The notes beneath the pieces are model-generated. The model ran no database searches. It was not told where the DNA came from and was given only the letters and a program-made list of their open reading frames with translations. From the NCBI GenBank assembly GCA_024347015.1, contig AP024889.1:1240001-1304000 (forward strand): a DNA stretch of 64,000 nucleotides, in the 5' to 3' direction. The translations under genes and the position numbers were made by a program. This document shows positions 55,774 through 64,000 of the stretch, piece by piece. The stretch comes from Vibrio pectenicida. GTDB taxonomy: Bacteria; Pseudomonadota; Gammaproteobacteria; Enterobacterales; Vibrionaceae. Within the stretch, counting starts at the first letter, position 1, and every line of letters begins with the position of its first letter.

Positions 55774-58065
55774 ATGTGCTCTCTACGTAGAAAATGGGTC
55801 AGTGACCCCGCTTTTAAAATGTTTAAAAAAGTACTACCACCTCTTTCCATTACGGAAAAAGAAGCGATGGAAGCGGGTAGTGTTTGGTGGGATGGTGAAC
55901 TATTTTCAGGGCAACCAGACTTTGCAAAGCTGCACAAATACCCGGCGCCAACGTTATCGACAGAAGAGCAATCATTTATCGATAACGAGCTGGAAACCCT
56001 ACTCGCAATGTTAGACGATCACAAGATGGTTAAGCATGATCGAGACCTTCCAGAGGAAGTTTGGCAATATTTGCGTAAAGAGCGTTTCTTGTCGTTAATT
56101 ATTTCGAAAGAGTACGGCGGACGAGAGTTTTCTGCATTAGCTAACTCAACAATCGTTACCCGTATCGCCACCCGCAGTATAAGTACTGCTGTTTCAGTTA
56201 TGGTGCCCAATTCTCTTGGGCCTGGTGAGCTATTGTCTCATTATGGAACTCAAGAACAAAAAGATTACTGGCTACCGCGTTTAGCAGATGGTACCGATAT
56301 TCCATGTTTTGCTCTCACGGGCCCTGAAGCAGGGTCGGATGCTGGTGGTATCCCTGATGAAGGGGTTGTTTGTTATGGCAGATACAAGAATAAAAAAGTA
56401 CTTGGTATTCGCCTCAACTGGAACAAGCGCTATATTACCTTGGCTCCTGTGGCAACTGTATTAGGTCTTGCATTTAAGATGTATGACCCAGAAGGTTTGA
56501 TTGGTGATAAAAAAGATCTTGGTATTACCTGTGCACTCATCCCTGCCGATCACAAAGGAGTCGAAATTGGTGAGCGCCACGACCCTATGGGCCTTGCCTT
56601 TATGAATGGTCCAACCCGAGGTAATGATGTCTTCATTCCTATGGAGTGGCTAATTGGCGGTCAAGAATATGCGGGGAGAGGCTGGCGCATGCTGGTTGAA
56701 TGCTTGTCTGCTGGGAGAGGAATTTCTTTGCCTGCACTGGGTACAGCAATTGGCCATCTTACGGCGCGTACCACGGGTGCTTATGCATATGTCCGTAAAC
56801 AGTTTGGTATGTCGATTGGTAAGTTTGAAGGTGTCGCTGAAGCTTTGGGCCGAATTGGCGGTCTAACTTATCTACTTGAAGCAAGTCGAACATTGACAAC
56901 CACGTCACTCGACTTGAAAGAGAAACCCGGAATAGTGACTGCTATTGCTAAATACCATATGACAGAAATGGCACGCACTATTCTCAATGATTCAATGGAT
57001 ATTCATGCAGGGCGAGCGATTCAAGACGGCCCAATGAACTACCTTGCTACGCACTACCTTGGTATTCCTGTTGCGATCACGGTGGAAGGTGCAAATATAT
57101 TAACCCGTAATCTGATGATTTTTGGTCAGGGTGCAACTCGTTGTCATCCATTTGTACTCAAAGAAATGGAAGCCGCAGCCAATGAAGATCAAGAGCAGGG
57201 TGCGAAAGATTTTGATAAGTTATTGTTTAAACACATAGGTCATGCAGCCAAAAATACCTTTGGTGCATTTGGCGCAGCTCTGACAGGGTCTTACTTTGTT
57301 AAGGCGGATATGAGTGGCCCAACTCAGGTGTATTATAAAGATTTAACTCGTCTTAGTCGTGCACTTGCGGTAAGTGCAGATATAGCAATGGCAACGCTTG
57401 GTGGAGATCTTAAGCGTAAAGAGATGATTTCAGCTCGTCTTGGTGATGCGCTGGCGTATCTTTACATGGGTTCTTCGGCACTGAAGAAATATGAAGATGA
57501 AGGACGGCAGCAGCAAGACCTAGATTATGTCCATTACTCACTTCAACACTGTTTACACAATGCTGCCCAAGCGTTAACAGAAGTATTTAGTAATTTCCCA
57601 CAGAAAATGGTTGGTGTTTTACTCAAAGGGTTGATATTCCCTCTTGGCAATCATTTTGCTAAACCAAATGACGACCTGACCGTGAAATTGGCTGAGAGCC
57701 TAATGACACCAGGAGTTCATCGTGATCGCTTGACTCATCTTTGCTATGTAGGTAAGGAACAAGATGATGCTGTTGGTTTGATGGATGAGGCATTCTTAGC
57801 CATGTATGGCATTAAAGGCTTGGAGAGAAAACTAATGCGAGCGGCTCAAGAAGGTAAAGTTGATCGCAAAGGATTACTGAAAGATAGACTTGCTCAGGCT
57901 TTGGAAGCTGATGTATTTAGTGAAGATGAAGTGGAACAAATCATGGCTGCTGAAGCGCTGCGTTACCGAGCAATTCAAGTTGATGACTTTAGCCATGATC
58001 TGAGCCAAGTATTGACTGGAGGTAAAGCAAAGAAAGGTAAAGCGAAGCTCGATAGTGTTGCTTAG
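55774..58065 (+). CDS. fadE: acyl-CoA dehydrogenase FadE
   Basis: A 763-residue enzyme of the long FadE type. It contains the FAD-binding ALTGPEAGSDAGG region (about residues 182-194), the ARTTGAYAYVRKQFGM region and a large C-terminal extension that ordinary acyl-CoA dehydrogenases (about 380 residues) lack. It catalyses the first oxidation of fatty-acid beta-oxidation, acyl-CoA to 2-enoyl-CoA. AGGA precedes the ATG by eight bases. It follows psrA on the same strand and ends before a clear terminator. The psrA-fadE-fabV order matches Vibrio cholerae VC1741-VC1738. Confidence 0.92.
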   Translation: MCSLRRKWVSDPAFKMFKKVLPPLSITEKEAMEAGSVWWDGELFSGQPDFAKLHKYPAPTLSTEEQSFIDNELETLLAMLDDHKMVKHDRDLPEEVWQYLRKERFLSLIISKEYGGREFSALANSTIVTRIATRSISTAVSVMVPNSLGPGELLSHYGTQEQKDYWLPRLADGTDIPCFALTGPEAGSDAGGIPDEGVVCYGRYKNKKVLGIRLNWNKRYITLAPVATVLGLAFKMYDPEGLIGDKKDLGITCALIPADHKGVEIGERHDPMGLAFMNGPTRGNDVFIPMEWLIGGQEYAGRGWRMLVECLSAGRGISLPALGTAIGHLTARTTGAYAYVRKQFGMSIGKFEGVAEALGRIGGLTYLLEASRTLTTTSLDLKEKPGIVTAIAKYHMTEMARTILNDSMDIHAGRAIQDGPMNYLATHYLGIPVAITVEGANILTRNLMIFGQGATRCHPFVLKEMEAAANEDQEQGAKDFDKLLFKHIGHAAKNTFGAFGAALTGSYFVKADMSGPTQVYYKDLTRLSRALAVSADIAMATLGGDLKRKEMISARLGDALAYLYMGSSALKKYEDEGRQQQDLDYVHYSLQHCLHNAAQALTEVFSNFPQKMVGVLLKGLIFPLGNHFAKPNDDLTVKLAESLMTPGVHRDRLTHLCYVGKEQDDAVGLMDEAFLAMYGIKGLERKLMRAAQEGKVDRKGLLKDRLAQALEADVFSEDEVEQIMAAEALRYRAIQVDDFSHDLSQVLTGGKAKKGKAKLDSVA

Positions 58066-58086
58066 TACCATTTAACCTCTAAGCTG

Positions 58087-58114
58087 AAGGCACCTCAATG
58101 GTGCCTTTGTTTTT
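58087..58114 (+). terminator. terminator after fadE
   Basis: An 8-base perfect stem (AAGGCACC / GGTGCCTT), 5-base loop and a T-rich tail. Confidence 0.85.
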
Positions 58115-58241
58115 GCTCGAAATCTAAAACTTGGATGAAAGACCTCCAACCACTTGCATTTTAGTTACATTTTTACAGAAATTAGATGCGAATAAACGCT
58201 GAACCTTTTATCCTAGCGGGGTTTTTTAAAGGAAGCTGAAT

Positions 58242-59444
58242 ATGATCATCAAACCTAGAATTCGTGGATTTATCTGTACAACAACACACCCAGTGGGTTG
58301 TGAAGCTAACGTAAAAGAACAGATCGCTTACACAAAAGCGCAAGGTACAATTGCAAACGCTCCTAAGCGCGTATTAGTTGTTGGAGCTTCTAGTGGTTAC
58401 GGCCTGTCTTCTCGTATCGCGGCGACATTTGGTGGCGGTGCTTCGACTATTGGTGTTTTCTTCGAGAAAGAAGGTACAGAGAAAAAGCCAGGTACAGCGG
58501 GTTTTTATAATGCAGCAGCATTTGAAAAATTGGCTCGTGAAGAAGGTCTGTATGCAAAAAGTCTTAATGGTGATGCTTTCTCTAATGAAGCGAAGCAAAA
58601 AACAATTGAGCTTATCAAACAAGACTTAGGTCAGATTGATATGGTGGTTTATTCATTGGCATCGCCAGTTCGTAAAATGCCAGAAACGGGTGAAGTTATT
58701 CGTTCGTCTTTGAAGCCAATCGGTGAGACTTACACTTCAACGGCAGTAGACACGAATAAAGATATGATTATCGAAGTGAGTGTTGAGCCAGCTAGCGAGC
58801 AAGAAATTCAAGATACAGTTACCGTGATGGGCGGGGAAGACTGGGAGCTATGGATGAATGCTCTATCGGATGCTGGTGTATTAGCGCAGGGTTGTAAGAC
58901 AGTAGCCTATAGCTATATTGGTACTGAGCTGACCTGGCCAATCTATTGGGATGGTGCTTTGGGTAAAGCAAAGATGGATTTAGACCGCGCCGCTAATGCA
59001 TTAAATGAAAAACTTGCTACTACAGGTGGAAGCGCCAATGTAGCGGTACTCAAGTCGGTTGTGACTCAAGCGAGCTCTGCTATTCCTGTTATGCCGCTCT
59101 ATATTGCTATGGTATTTAAGAAAATGCGCGCAGAGGGCGTACATGAAGGCTGTATGGAGCAGATCTTCCGTATGTTTAATGAACGTTTGTACAGAGCAGA
59201 TGGTAGTGTAGCTGAAGTTGATGATAAAAATCGCCTACGTCTAGATGATTGGGAACTGCGTGATGATATTCAGCAGCATTGTCGTGATTTATGGCCACAA
59301 ATTACCAGTGATAATCTTCAAGACTTGGCAGATTATGTTGAATATAAGGAAGAATTCCTCAAATTATTTGGTTTTGGTATTGCCGGAGTAGATTACGACG
59401 CTGATATCAATCCTATGGTTGAGGCTGATTTTACCGCGATTTAA
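58242..59444 (+). CDS. fabV: enoyl-ACP/trans-2-enoyl-CoA reductase FabV
   Basis: A 400-residue reductase of the FabV type, longer than FabI. Near the N-terminus is a Rossmann loop ([10 protein letters not shown]). The active-site motif [20 protein letters not shown] has the Tyr-x8-Lys spacing typical of FabV, against Tyr-x6-Lys in FabI. It reduces the double bond in the last step of each fatty-acid elongation cycle with NADH. FabV was first described from Vibrio cholerae and gives natural resistance to triclosan. The gene is monocistronic and ends before a 15-base hairpin. Confidence 0.93.
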   Translation: MIIKPRIRGFICTTTHPVGCEANVKEQIAYTKAQGTIANAPKRVLVVGASSGYGLSSRIAATFGGGASTIGVFFEKEGTEKKPGTAGFYNAAAFEKLAREEGLYAKSLNGDAFSNEAKQKTIELIKQDLGQIDMVVYSLASPVRKMPETGEVIRSSLKPIGETYTSTAVDTNKDMIIEVSVEPASEQEIQDTVTVMGGEDWELWMNALSDAGVLAQGCKTVAYSYIGTELTWPIYWDGALGKAKMDLDRAANALNEKLATTGGSANVAVLKSVVTQASSAIPVMPLYIAMVFKKMRAEGVHEGCMEQIFRMFNERLYRADGSVAEVDDKNRLRLDDWELRDDIQQHCRDLWPQITSDNLQDLADYVEYKEEFLKLFGFGIAGVDYDADINPMVEADFTAI

Positions 59445-59469
59445 TAAACCCTGACAACAGTCTAGAAGT

Positions 59470-59505
59470 AGAAGGGCTGGCACATAACTTTGTGCCAGCC
59501 CTTCT
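59470..59505. terminator. bidirectional terminator between fabV and xthA
   Basis: A perfect 15-base stem (AGAAGGGCTGGCACA and its complement) with a 6-base loop lies between two convergent genes. The T-runs are short but the stem is very stable. Confidence 0.8.
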
Positions 59506-59535
59506 ATAATTCAGTTCTTGCTTATGTAGTTTGGC

Positions 59536-60342
59536 TTATTCAAAACTTGACCATATTGGCGCGTGGTCGGAAGGTTTCTCGATACCTCGTAATTCATAAT
59601 CAATATCAGACTCAATACATTTACTTGCCAGAGATGGTGTTACTAAAATGACATCAATACGTAAGCCACGGTTATCATCAAACCCTCGTGAACGGTAGTC
59701 AAACCATGAGAAGCGCTCGGTAACCTCAGGGTTAATAGTACGGAAAGTATCAACTAATCCCCAATCCAAAAGAGTTTGTAGCCACTCTCGCTCGATAGGT
59801 TGGAATGAACATTTGCCAGTTTTTAGCCAACGCTTTCTATTTGGTTCACCAATGCCGATATCAGAATCCATTGGGCTGATGTTAATATCACCCATCACAA
59901 TCAGCTGCTCTTTGTTATCGTGATGCTCATTCAAATAAGTCATCAGATCTTTATAGAACTGACGTTTATATGGAAACTTAGTTTCATGGTCGATACTCTC
60001 ACCTTGAGGAAAGTAACCATTTAAAATAGTTACTTTTTCTCCGTTGGCATCTTCTACTGTCGCCATAATCATACGCTTTTGATGATCTTCATTGTCCGTC
60101 GGGAATCCCTTACGAATTGAAATAGGCTCTTTTTTACACAACATAGCGACGCCATAATGCGCCTTCTGACCATGAAAATACACGTGATAACCCATTGCTT
60201 CGACTTCTTGCAATGGAAAAACCTCATCGTGTACTTTGATTTCTTGCAGGCCGATAACATCGGGTTGATGCTTGTCAATAATCGCTTGAAGTTGATGAAG
60301 TCTAGCCCTTAGGCCATTGATATTAAATGATATAACTTTCAT
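59536..60342 (-). CDS. xthA: exodeoxyribonuclease III
   Basis: A 268-residue exonuclease/AP endonuclease. It has the start [15 protein letters not shown], the metal-binding [10 protein letters not shown] (Glu), VMGDINISP, the [21 protein letters not shown] segment and the terminal SDHAPIW with the catalytic Asp-His. It removes nucleotides from blunt 3' ends and cuts at abasic sites in base-excision repair. The gene has AAGGAC before its ATG and lies between fabV (convergent) and roxA (upstream). Confidence 0.93.
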   Translation of the reverse strand: MKVISFNINGLRARLHQLQAIIDKHQPDVIGLQEIKVHDEVFPLQEVEAMGYHVYFHGQKAHYGVAMLCKKEPISIRKGFPTDNEDHQKRMIMATVEDANGEKVTILNGYFPQGESIDHETKFPYKRQFYKDLMTYLNEHHDNKEQLIVMGDINISPMDSDIGIGEPNRKRWLKTGKCSFQPIEREWLQTLLDWGLVDTFRTINPEVTERFSWFDYRSRGFDDNRGLRIDVILVTPSLASKCIESDIDYELRGIEKPSDHAPIWSSFE

Positions 60343-60414
60343 TTGATTAAAGTCCTTGGAAACAGTAATTACTTATTCATTTGGGTAGTTATTAGATTAT
60401 CTGCTCCACTTGCT

Positions 60415-61551
60415 CTAGTCCAAATACCACAAACCGGCATTGACTAGGGAAACGAGCAGTTCTATATCGGGCTGGGAGAGTTTACTTTCAATATCTTGAT
60501 AGTTAATCTCCGACTGATTACACAAAAGGAGTTTTAGATAGTCAGATTCTGTTGGGTATACTTCACCATTGATGTAAACACATAACGCATTGCTTTGCAG
60601 ATAAAGTGCCTTAAGTCCAGATATTTTACGTAATATGCCACAGTCTCTTAAGTGACTTTCGATTTCAATTGCAGTCACAGGGGGATCAAGCTCGATAATA
60701 TTGAGTTGATGGCGAGGCTGACTGAGTATGACTCCAATACTACTATGAACATCGCTTTCAGATTCTAGGGCAGAACGAAGCATAGCAGTAAGCTTATCTA
60801 AATCACTGATTTGCACTTCACCATGATGGGTTTGAGGGCGTATATTTGGATTATGTAGGTGAACATCCCCCTTATCATTGGCTATCACATAATCGGCGAA
60901 GTTACTTAGTAGTTCTCGTTCTTTGGGTGAGCGAAAGCCAATAGAGTAGCTCATGCTTGGTTCTAGAGTATTACCTTCATGTGGAAAACCTGGCGGAATG
61001 TATAGTATGTCACCAGGCATTAAAACTTGATCTATGATGGCATTAAAGCCCGTTATTTGGCGTAGGGCTCCGGCTTGAATAGACTCTTGATATTGCCCTT
61101 TATCTTTGGCTCCAACACGCCAATGTCGTTTACCATTTCCTTGAACAATAAAGACATCATACTGGTCTATATGTGGCCCCACACCGCCTTGAGGGGCTGA
61201 ATAACAAACCATTAAATCATCGAGCATCCACTGAGGAAGAGATTGAAATGGCTCTATTAGTTCAGCCGCACCTTCATGCCAGTGGTTACAAGCCTGAACG
61301 ACGAGCTGCCAATGAGATTCAGGCAAACTTGCAAACAAGGAATCTTCAAACGGACCATGCTGTACGGACCACTTTTCATCTTCATTGCTAATAAAGCGTG
61401 AGTCGATTTCTGCTTCCATCGTCAAACCTGCCAGTTCCTCAGGTGTGATAGGATCGATAAAGTTAGCAAACCCAGCTTTGATCACGATAGGTTTTTTATG
61501 CCAATAATTAGCTAAAAAATCGGCCATATTGATTTTAAGCGAATAGCTCAC
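60415..61551 (-). CDS. roxA: ribosomal protein uL16 arginine hydroxylase (RoxA/YcfD)
   Basis: A 378-residue JmjC/cupin oxygenase. The HIDQYDVFIVQGNGKRHW stretch gives the HxD of the iron site and LYIPPGFPHEG the distal His. In E. coli YcfD hydroxylates an arginine of ribosomal protein L16. The C-terminal half matches the winged dimer domain of that family. I start at GTG 61551 (GGAG eight bases upstream), which aligns with the E. coli start; the frame reaches 61590. It overlaps the 3' end of the small YbaM-like gene by 17 bases, so the two are coupled. Confidence 0.88.
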   Translation of the reverse strand: MSYSLKINMADFLANYWHKKPIVIKAGFANFIDPITPEELAGLTMEAEIDSRFISNEDEKWSVQHGPFEDSLFASLPESHWQLVVQACNHWHEGAAELIEPFQSLPQWMLDDLMVCYSAPQGGVGPHIDQYDVFIVQGNGKRHWRVGAKDKGQYQESIQAGALRQITGFNAIIDQVLMPGDILYIPPGFPHEGNTLEPSMSYSIGFRSPKERELLSNFADYVIANDKGDVHLHNPNIRPQTHHGEVQISDLDKLTAMLRSALESESDVHSSIGVILSQPRHQLNIIELDPPVTAIEIESHLRDCGILRKISGLKALYLQSNALCVYINGEVYPTESDYLKLLLCNQSEINYQDIESKLSQPDIELLVSLVNAGLWYLD

Positions 61552-61705
61552 TGTTCGGACTCCAGTTTTTTTCCAAATCAGCCTTAACAATATTGATCGC
61601 TTCGAGGGCGATTTTAGTGTCTATCTGATGGCTTTCTATGAGGTAAATAAGGTCTACGGCAAGTTTAATTTCGTCGGGTGCTTTTTCCAGTTCGGGAGAT
61701 GACAT
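61535..61705 (-). CDS. YbaM-like DUF2496 small protein
   Basis: A 56-residue protein, short enough to escape the usual length cut-offs. The sequence LAVDLIYLIESHQI, then ALEAIKIVKADLEKNW, matches the DUF2496 (YbaM) family, whose E. coli member is 53 residues. Its function is unknown. The reading frame is clean from ATG to TAA. It overlaps roxA, and the priC stop lies one base before its start, so the whole block from the TSUP gene to roxA reads as one transcript. Confidence 0.75.
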   Translation of the reverse strand: MSSPELEKAPDEIKLAVDLIYLIESHQIDTKIALEAINIVKADLEKNWSPNSELFA

Positions 61706-61706
61706 A

Positions 61707-62255
61707 TTACTGGTTTCGCTCTTTGTAAATAATGTGTTTTTCTATTTTGAGTTTAGCTTGTTGGCAGCGCTGCAAGCGTCTTCGAGTTGCAGTTAGTTTC
61801 TGAGATGCTAAGACCTTCTCTCTACCAGTAGTTTGGCGATGCTCTTGCTCAGATTGAGATACCATGGTTTTTAGTGTCAGTTCCCATTGTTGGTGCTGAG
61901 CTAGATTTTGATACAATCGATTTAGATCACTTTGTTTTGAAGACTTAGTTTGATGTTCTTGTTGCCTAACTTGAAATGAACTCAGTTCTTTTTTGATTGC
62001 ATCAATCTGACAAATCAGCCTTTCGGATAGGTATTGGGCCTGATGTATCGTATCTGCTGCTGCCCTTAATTGGGTAGTGAGTCTTGCTAGGGTAGCTTGA
62101 GCTTCATTTACATAAGGGTGTAATTGCTTAGCTTGGCAGCGAAATAGGCTTTGATCAAAAAGCGCCTGATGGTGCTCTCCATATTTTTGATCCCTAAGTC
62201 TGGCTTGGGACTCAAGTTGCAGCAAAAGACTAGATAGCTCGCTTAGTGGTTTCAT
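61707..62255 (-). CDS. priC: primosomal replication protein PriC
   Basis: A 182-residue helical protein with the arrangement of PriC: a Gln/Leu-rich coiled N-terminus, LAQHQQWELTLKTMV in the middle and the terminal RLQRCQQAKLKIEKHI. PriC helps reload the DnaB helicase at stalled forks. The ATG at 62255 overlaps the stop of the upstream TSUP gene (ATGA), so I use it instead of the longer frame from 62270. Confidence 0.8.
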   Translation of the reverse strand: MKPLSELSSLLLQLESQARLRDQKYGEHHQALFDQSLFRCQAKQLHPYVNEAQATLARLTTQLRAAADTIHQAQYLSERLICQIDAIKKELSSFQVRQQEHQTKSSKQSDLNRLYQNLAQHQQWELTLKTMVSQSEQEHRQTTGREKVLASQKLTATRRRLQRCQQAKLKIEKHIIYKERNQ

Positions 62256-63031
62256 ACTGAAACAAACCATGCTTCATAAGCCAGTTTAACGGCCAATATG
62301 CTCACCACGATGACAAATACAGGGCGAATAAAATTAGCACCAAAACGGATTGCTGAGTGGGCACCAACGAAGGCGCCAGCCATTAAACATATCCCCATAG
62401 TGAGTCCTAATACCCAATCAATGTGACCGAGTAATGCGAAGGTAACTAAAGACGTGAAGTTACTGGTAAAGTTCATCGCTTTTGATAAACCAGATGCCAG
62501 TAAAATGTTAAGACGATATAGCGCCATTGAGCTGACAGTCCAGAATGCGCCTGTGCCCGGGCCGGCTAGACCATCGTAAAAGCCGATGCTAAATCCTTGT
62601 ACATATTGCTTTTTATTAAACTTGGGGCATGGTTCGGGCATTTCATTGCTCATGCTTGTCGGAGTCTTATGACAGATAGTATATATAGCGGCAACCAAAA
62701 TAATAAGCGGTAAGACTTTCTCCAGCCACTCTGTGCTGATGAGATCGACGACTAAAGTTCCAATGGTTGCACCTATGAGGGTGGCAACGAATGCTCGTTT
62801 CCAACACTCGGGCTTAAACAAGCGTTTCTTGTAGTAAGTAAAGGCGGCTGTTGAGGAGGCAAAGCTTGCCGCTAATTTATTGGTACCAAGGGCAATATGT
62901 GGCGGTAAACCCAACGAAAGAAGCGCCGGAACCGTGAGCATGCCACCACCGCCAGCAACAGCGTCGATAAACCCAGCCGTAAAGGCCACTAGCGCTAATA
63001 CCAACAGTAATGTTGGTTCAAAAAATTCCAT
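62252..63031 (-). CDS. TSUP-family (TauE/SafE) permease
   Basis: A 259-residue membrane protein with eight or so hydrophobic helices. It has the family motif GGGGMLTVPALL near residues 27-38 and a matching second motif GLAGPGTGAFW near 155, the repeat typical of TauE/SafE carriers. Members export sulfite, sulfonates or other anions; the substrate is not visible. It overlaps priC by four bases and lies 17 bases after dinG, so it sits in the middle of a tight operon. Confidence 0.8.
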   Translation of the reverse strand: MEFFEPTLLLVLALVAFTAGFIDAVAGGGGMLTVPALLSLGLPPHIALGTNKLAASFASSTAAFTYYKKRLFKPECWKRAFVATLIGATIGTLVVDLISTEWLEKVLPLIILVAAIYTICHKTPTSMSNEMPEPCPKFNKKQYVQGFSIGFYDGLAGPGTGAFWTVSSMALYRLNILLASGLSKAMNFTSNFTSLVTFALLGHIDWVLGLTMGICLMAGAFVGAHSAIRFGANFIRPVFVIVVSILAVKLAYEAWFVSV

Positions 63032-63048
63032 ACAATATCTTAATTTAT

Positions 63049-64000
63049 TTACTCGATGATAAGTTTAAACGGCGGCAGAGCATCGATCAGCGCCTGCCCA
63101 TAACGCTTTGTGACGATGCGTCGATCAAGGATGACAACTCTACCAGAATCACGCTCTTTTCGCAGTAGCCGACCGACAGATTGAATCAATTTTTTACTCG
63201 CTTCTGGCACTGCTATCTGCATAAAAGGGTTGCCTCCCTTACTTTCAATATACTCAGCATGAGCTTGCTCGACAGGCGAAGTAGGTACAGCAAAAGGTAT
63301 TTTAGTAATAATGAGGTTCTCTAATAGCTCTCCGGGTAAGTCTAGACCTTCGGAAAAGCTACCGGTTCCAAATATGATGCTTGTTTTCTGGCATTGAACT
63401 AATGTTTTATGCTTTTTTAGAATTTCTGAGCGCGAATTTTTACCTTGAACCTGTAGTGACCAGCCAATTTTAGCAAAGTGCTGGCTGACGGCGTCATAGA
63501 CTTGATTCATTTGCCAGTAGGAAGAAAAAAGTACCAGATTGGCTTTATCCTTGATAATAAGCTTAGGTAAGTTTTCGACTAAGGCATCAGTGTACTGGTG
63601 AGCTTGTGGCTCGCAAGGCATTTTTGGTATCAGTAACTCAGCTTGATTTTGATAATCAAAGGGAGACGCTAAGGCTAAGAATTTTACACCGTCATCCGGT
63701 TTCTCACTGATACCCGCTTGACGACAAAAAAAACTAAATGAATTTAAAGCGCGAAGAGTAGCAGAAACTAGCACCGCACCTATACATCTGCTCCAAATTT
63801 TCTGGTCTAGTTGCCATCCTACTTCTAGAGGCGACACATTAACTACAAAGTCACCTTCCTTCTCGGGCGTTAACTCTAACCAGCGTGCAAGCGGTGCTCC
63901 ATTTTCCCTTTGTGGCTGGGCCATTAAGTGCCAGACTTGAGCAAGATTATCCATACGTTGTATAAAGAAACCAAGTTCAGCTAGAGCCGGCTCAGCTAAC
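63049..64000 (-). CDS. dinG: ATP-dependent helicase DinG (C-terminal part, cut by window edge)
   Basis: The open frame runs from 63049 to the end of the window with no stop, so its start lies outside. The visible part has the C-terminal helicase motifs VSATLR, FGTGSFSEGLDLPG, ITKIPFAVPTSPVEQA and QSVGRLLRKERDSGRVVILDRR. The ending RYGQALIDALPPF is typical of DinG. The protein is an XPD-like 5'-3' superfamily 2 helicase that unwinds R-loops and G4 structures. YoaA is a near relative and the alternative name. Confidence 0.75.
   Translation of the reverse strand, partial: LAEPALAELGFFIQRMDNLAQVWHLMAQPQRENGAPLARWLELTPEKEGDFVVNVSPLEVGWQLDQKIWSRCIGAVLVSATLRALNSFSFFCRQAGISEKPDDGVKFLALASPFDYQNQAELLIPKMPCEPQAHQYTDALVENLPKLIIKDKANLVLFSSYWQMNQVYDAVSQHFAKIGWSLQVQGKNSRSEILKKHKTLVQCQKTSIIFGTGSFSEGLDLPGELLENLIITKIPFAVPTSPVEQAHAEYIESKGGNPFMQIAVPEASKKLIQSVGRLLRKERDSGRVVILDRRIVTKRYGQALIDALPPFKLIIE

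Overview
The window is a Vibrio chromosome segment. The right-hand end carries psrA-fadE, fabV, xthA, roxA, priC and dinG with a sigma-E-type small RNA that matches VrrA in position and layout. The left-hand end carries an anguibactin-type siderophore locus. Both, with secreted GlyGly-CTERM trypsin-like proteases, point to Vibrio. Base composition is moderate (low-to-mid 40s % GC by eye) and clearly more AT-rich at about 42-46 kb.

Region 1 (1-18.1 kb): siderophore synthesis and uptake. The minus-strand operon fatD-fatC-fatB-fatA-angR-angT has the gene order known for the anguibactin iron transport-biosynthesis operon. Around it lie angM and angA (plus strand), angN and angU (plus strand), and the start of an angB/vibB-type isochorismatase (minus strand, cut by the window edge). 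Fur-like sites lie before angN and between fatD and angM. Only AngM has a carrier domain with the phosphopantetheine serine; the carrier regions of AngR and AngN have lost it.

Region 2 (18.2-26.1 kb): a two-helix potassium channel with an RCK domain, two tandem GlyGly-CTERM serine proteases with a small lipoprotein gene between them, a YecA-like protein, a hybrid sensor kinase and tRNA-Ser(GGA).

Region 3 (26.1-32.0 kb): a scrap zone after the tRNA. It holds an IS6-type remnant, an unrecognised two-gene pair whose second member is hydrolase-like, an IS256-type remnant, and a NERD-helicase gene broken by a frameshift and fused to an ISL3-type transposase remnant.

Region 4 (32.2-52.9 kb): the most unusual part. 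A eukaryote-like GDA1/CD39 nucleotidase is followed by a 2580-residue protein with an M91/NleD-like HEMLH zinc-protease motif. Next come a decayed copy of that gene's promoter and start, a compact AT-rich four-gene cluster (alpha-oxoamine synthase, methyltransferase-like protein, stand-alone adenylation enzyme, acetyltransferase), a resolvase remnant, an orphan effector N-terminal domain, and a 1792-residue protein with a YopT-like Cys-His-Asp arrangement. I read this as an effector/toxin island with a cargo metabolite cluster; secretion route and product are unknown.

Region 5 (52.9-64 kb): conserved core. It holds a PPC-domain protein, a DUF1496 protein, a PLP enzyme, the VrrA-type sRNA, a FadR-like operator, psrA, fadE, fabV, xthA, roxA, a 56-residue YbaM-like protein missed by length cut-offs, priC, a TSUP permease and the C-terminal part of dinG. 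I saw no CRISPR array, rRNA or complete insertion sequence.
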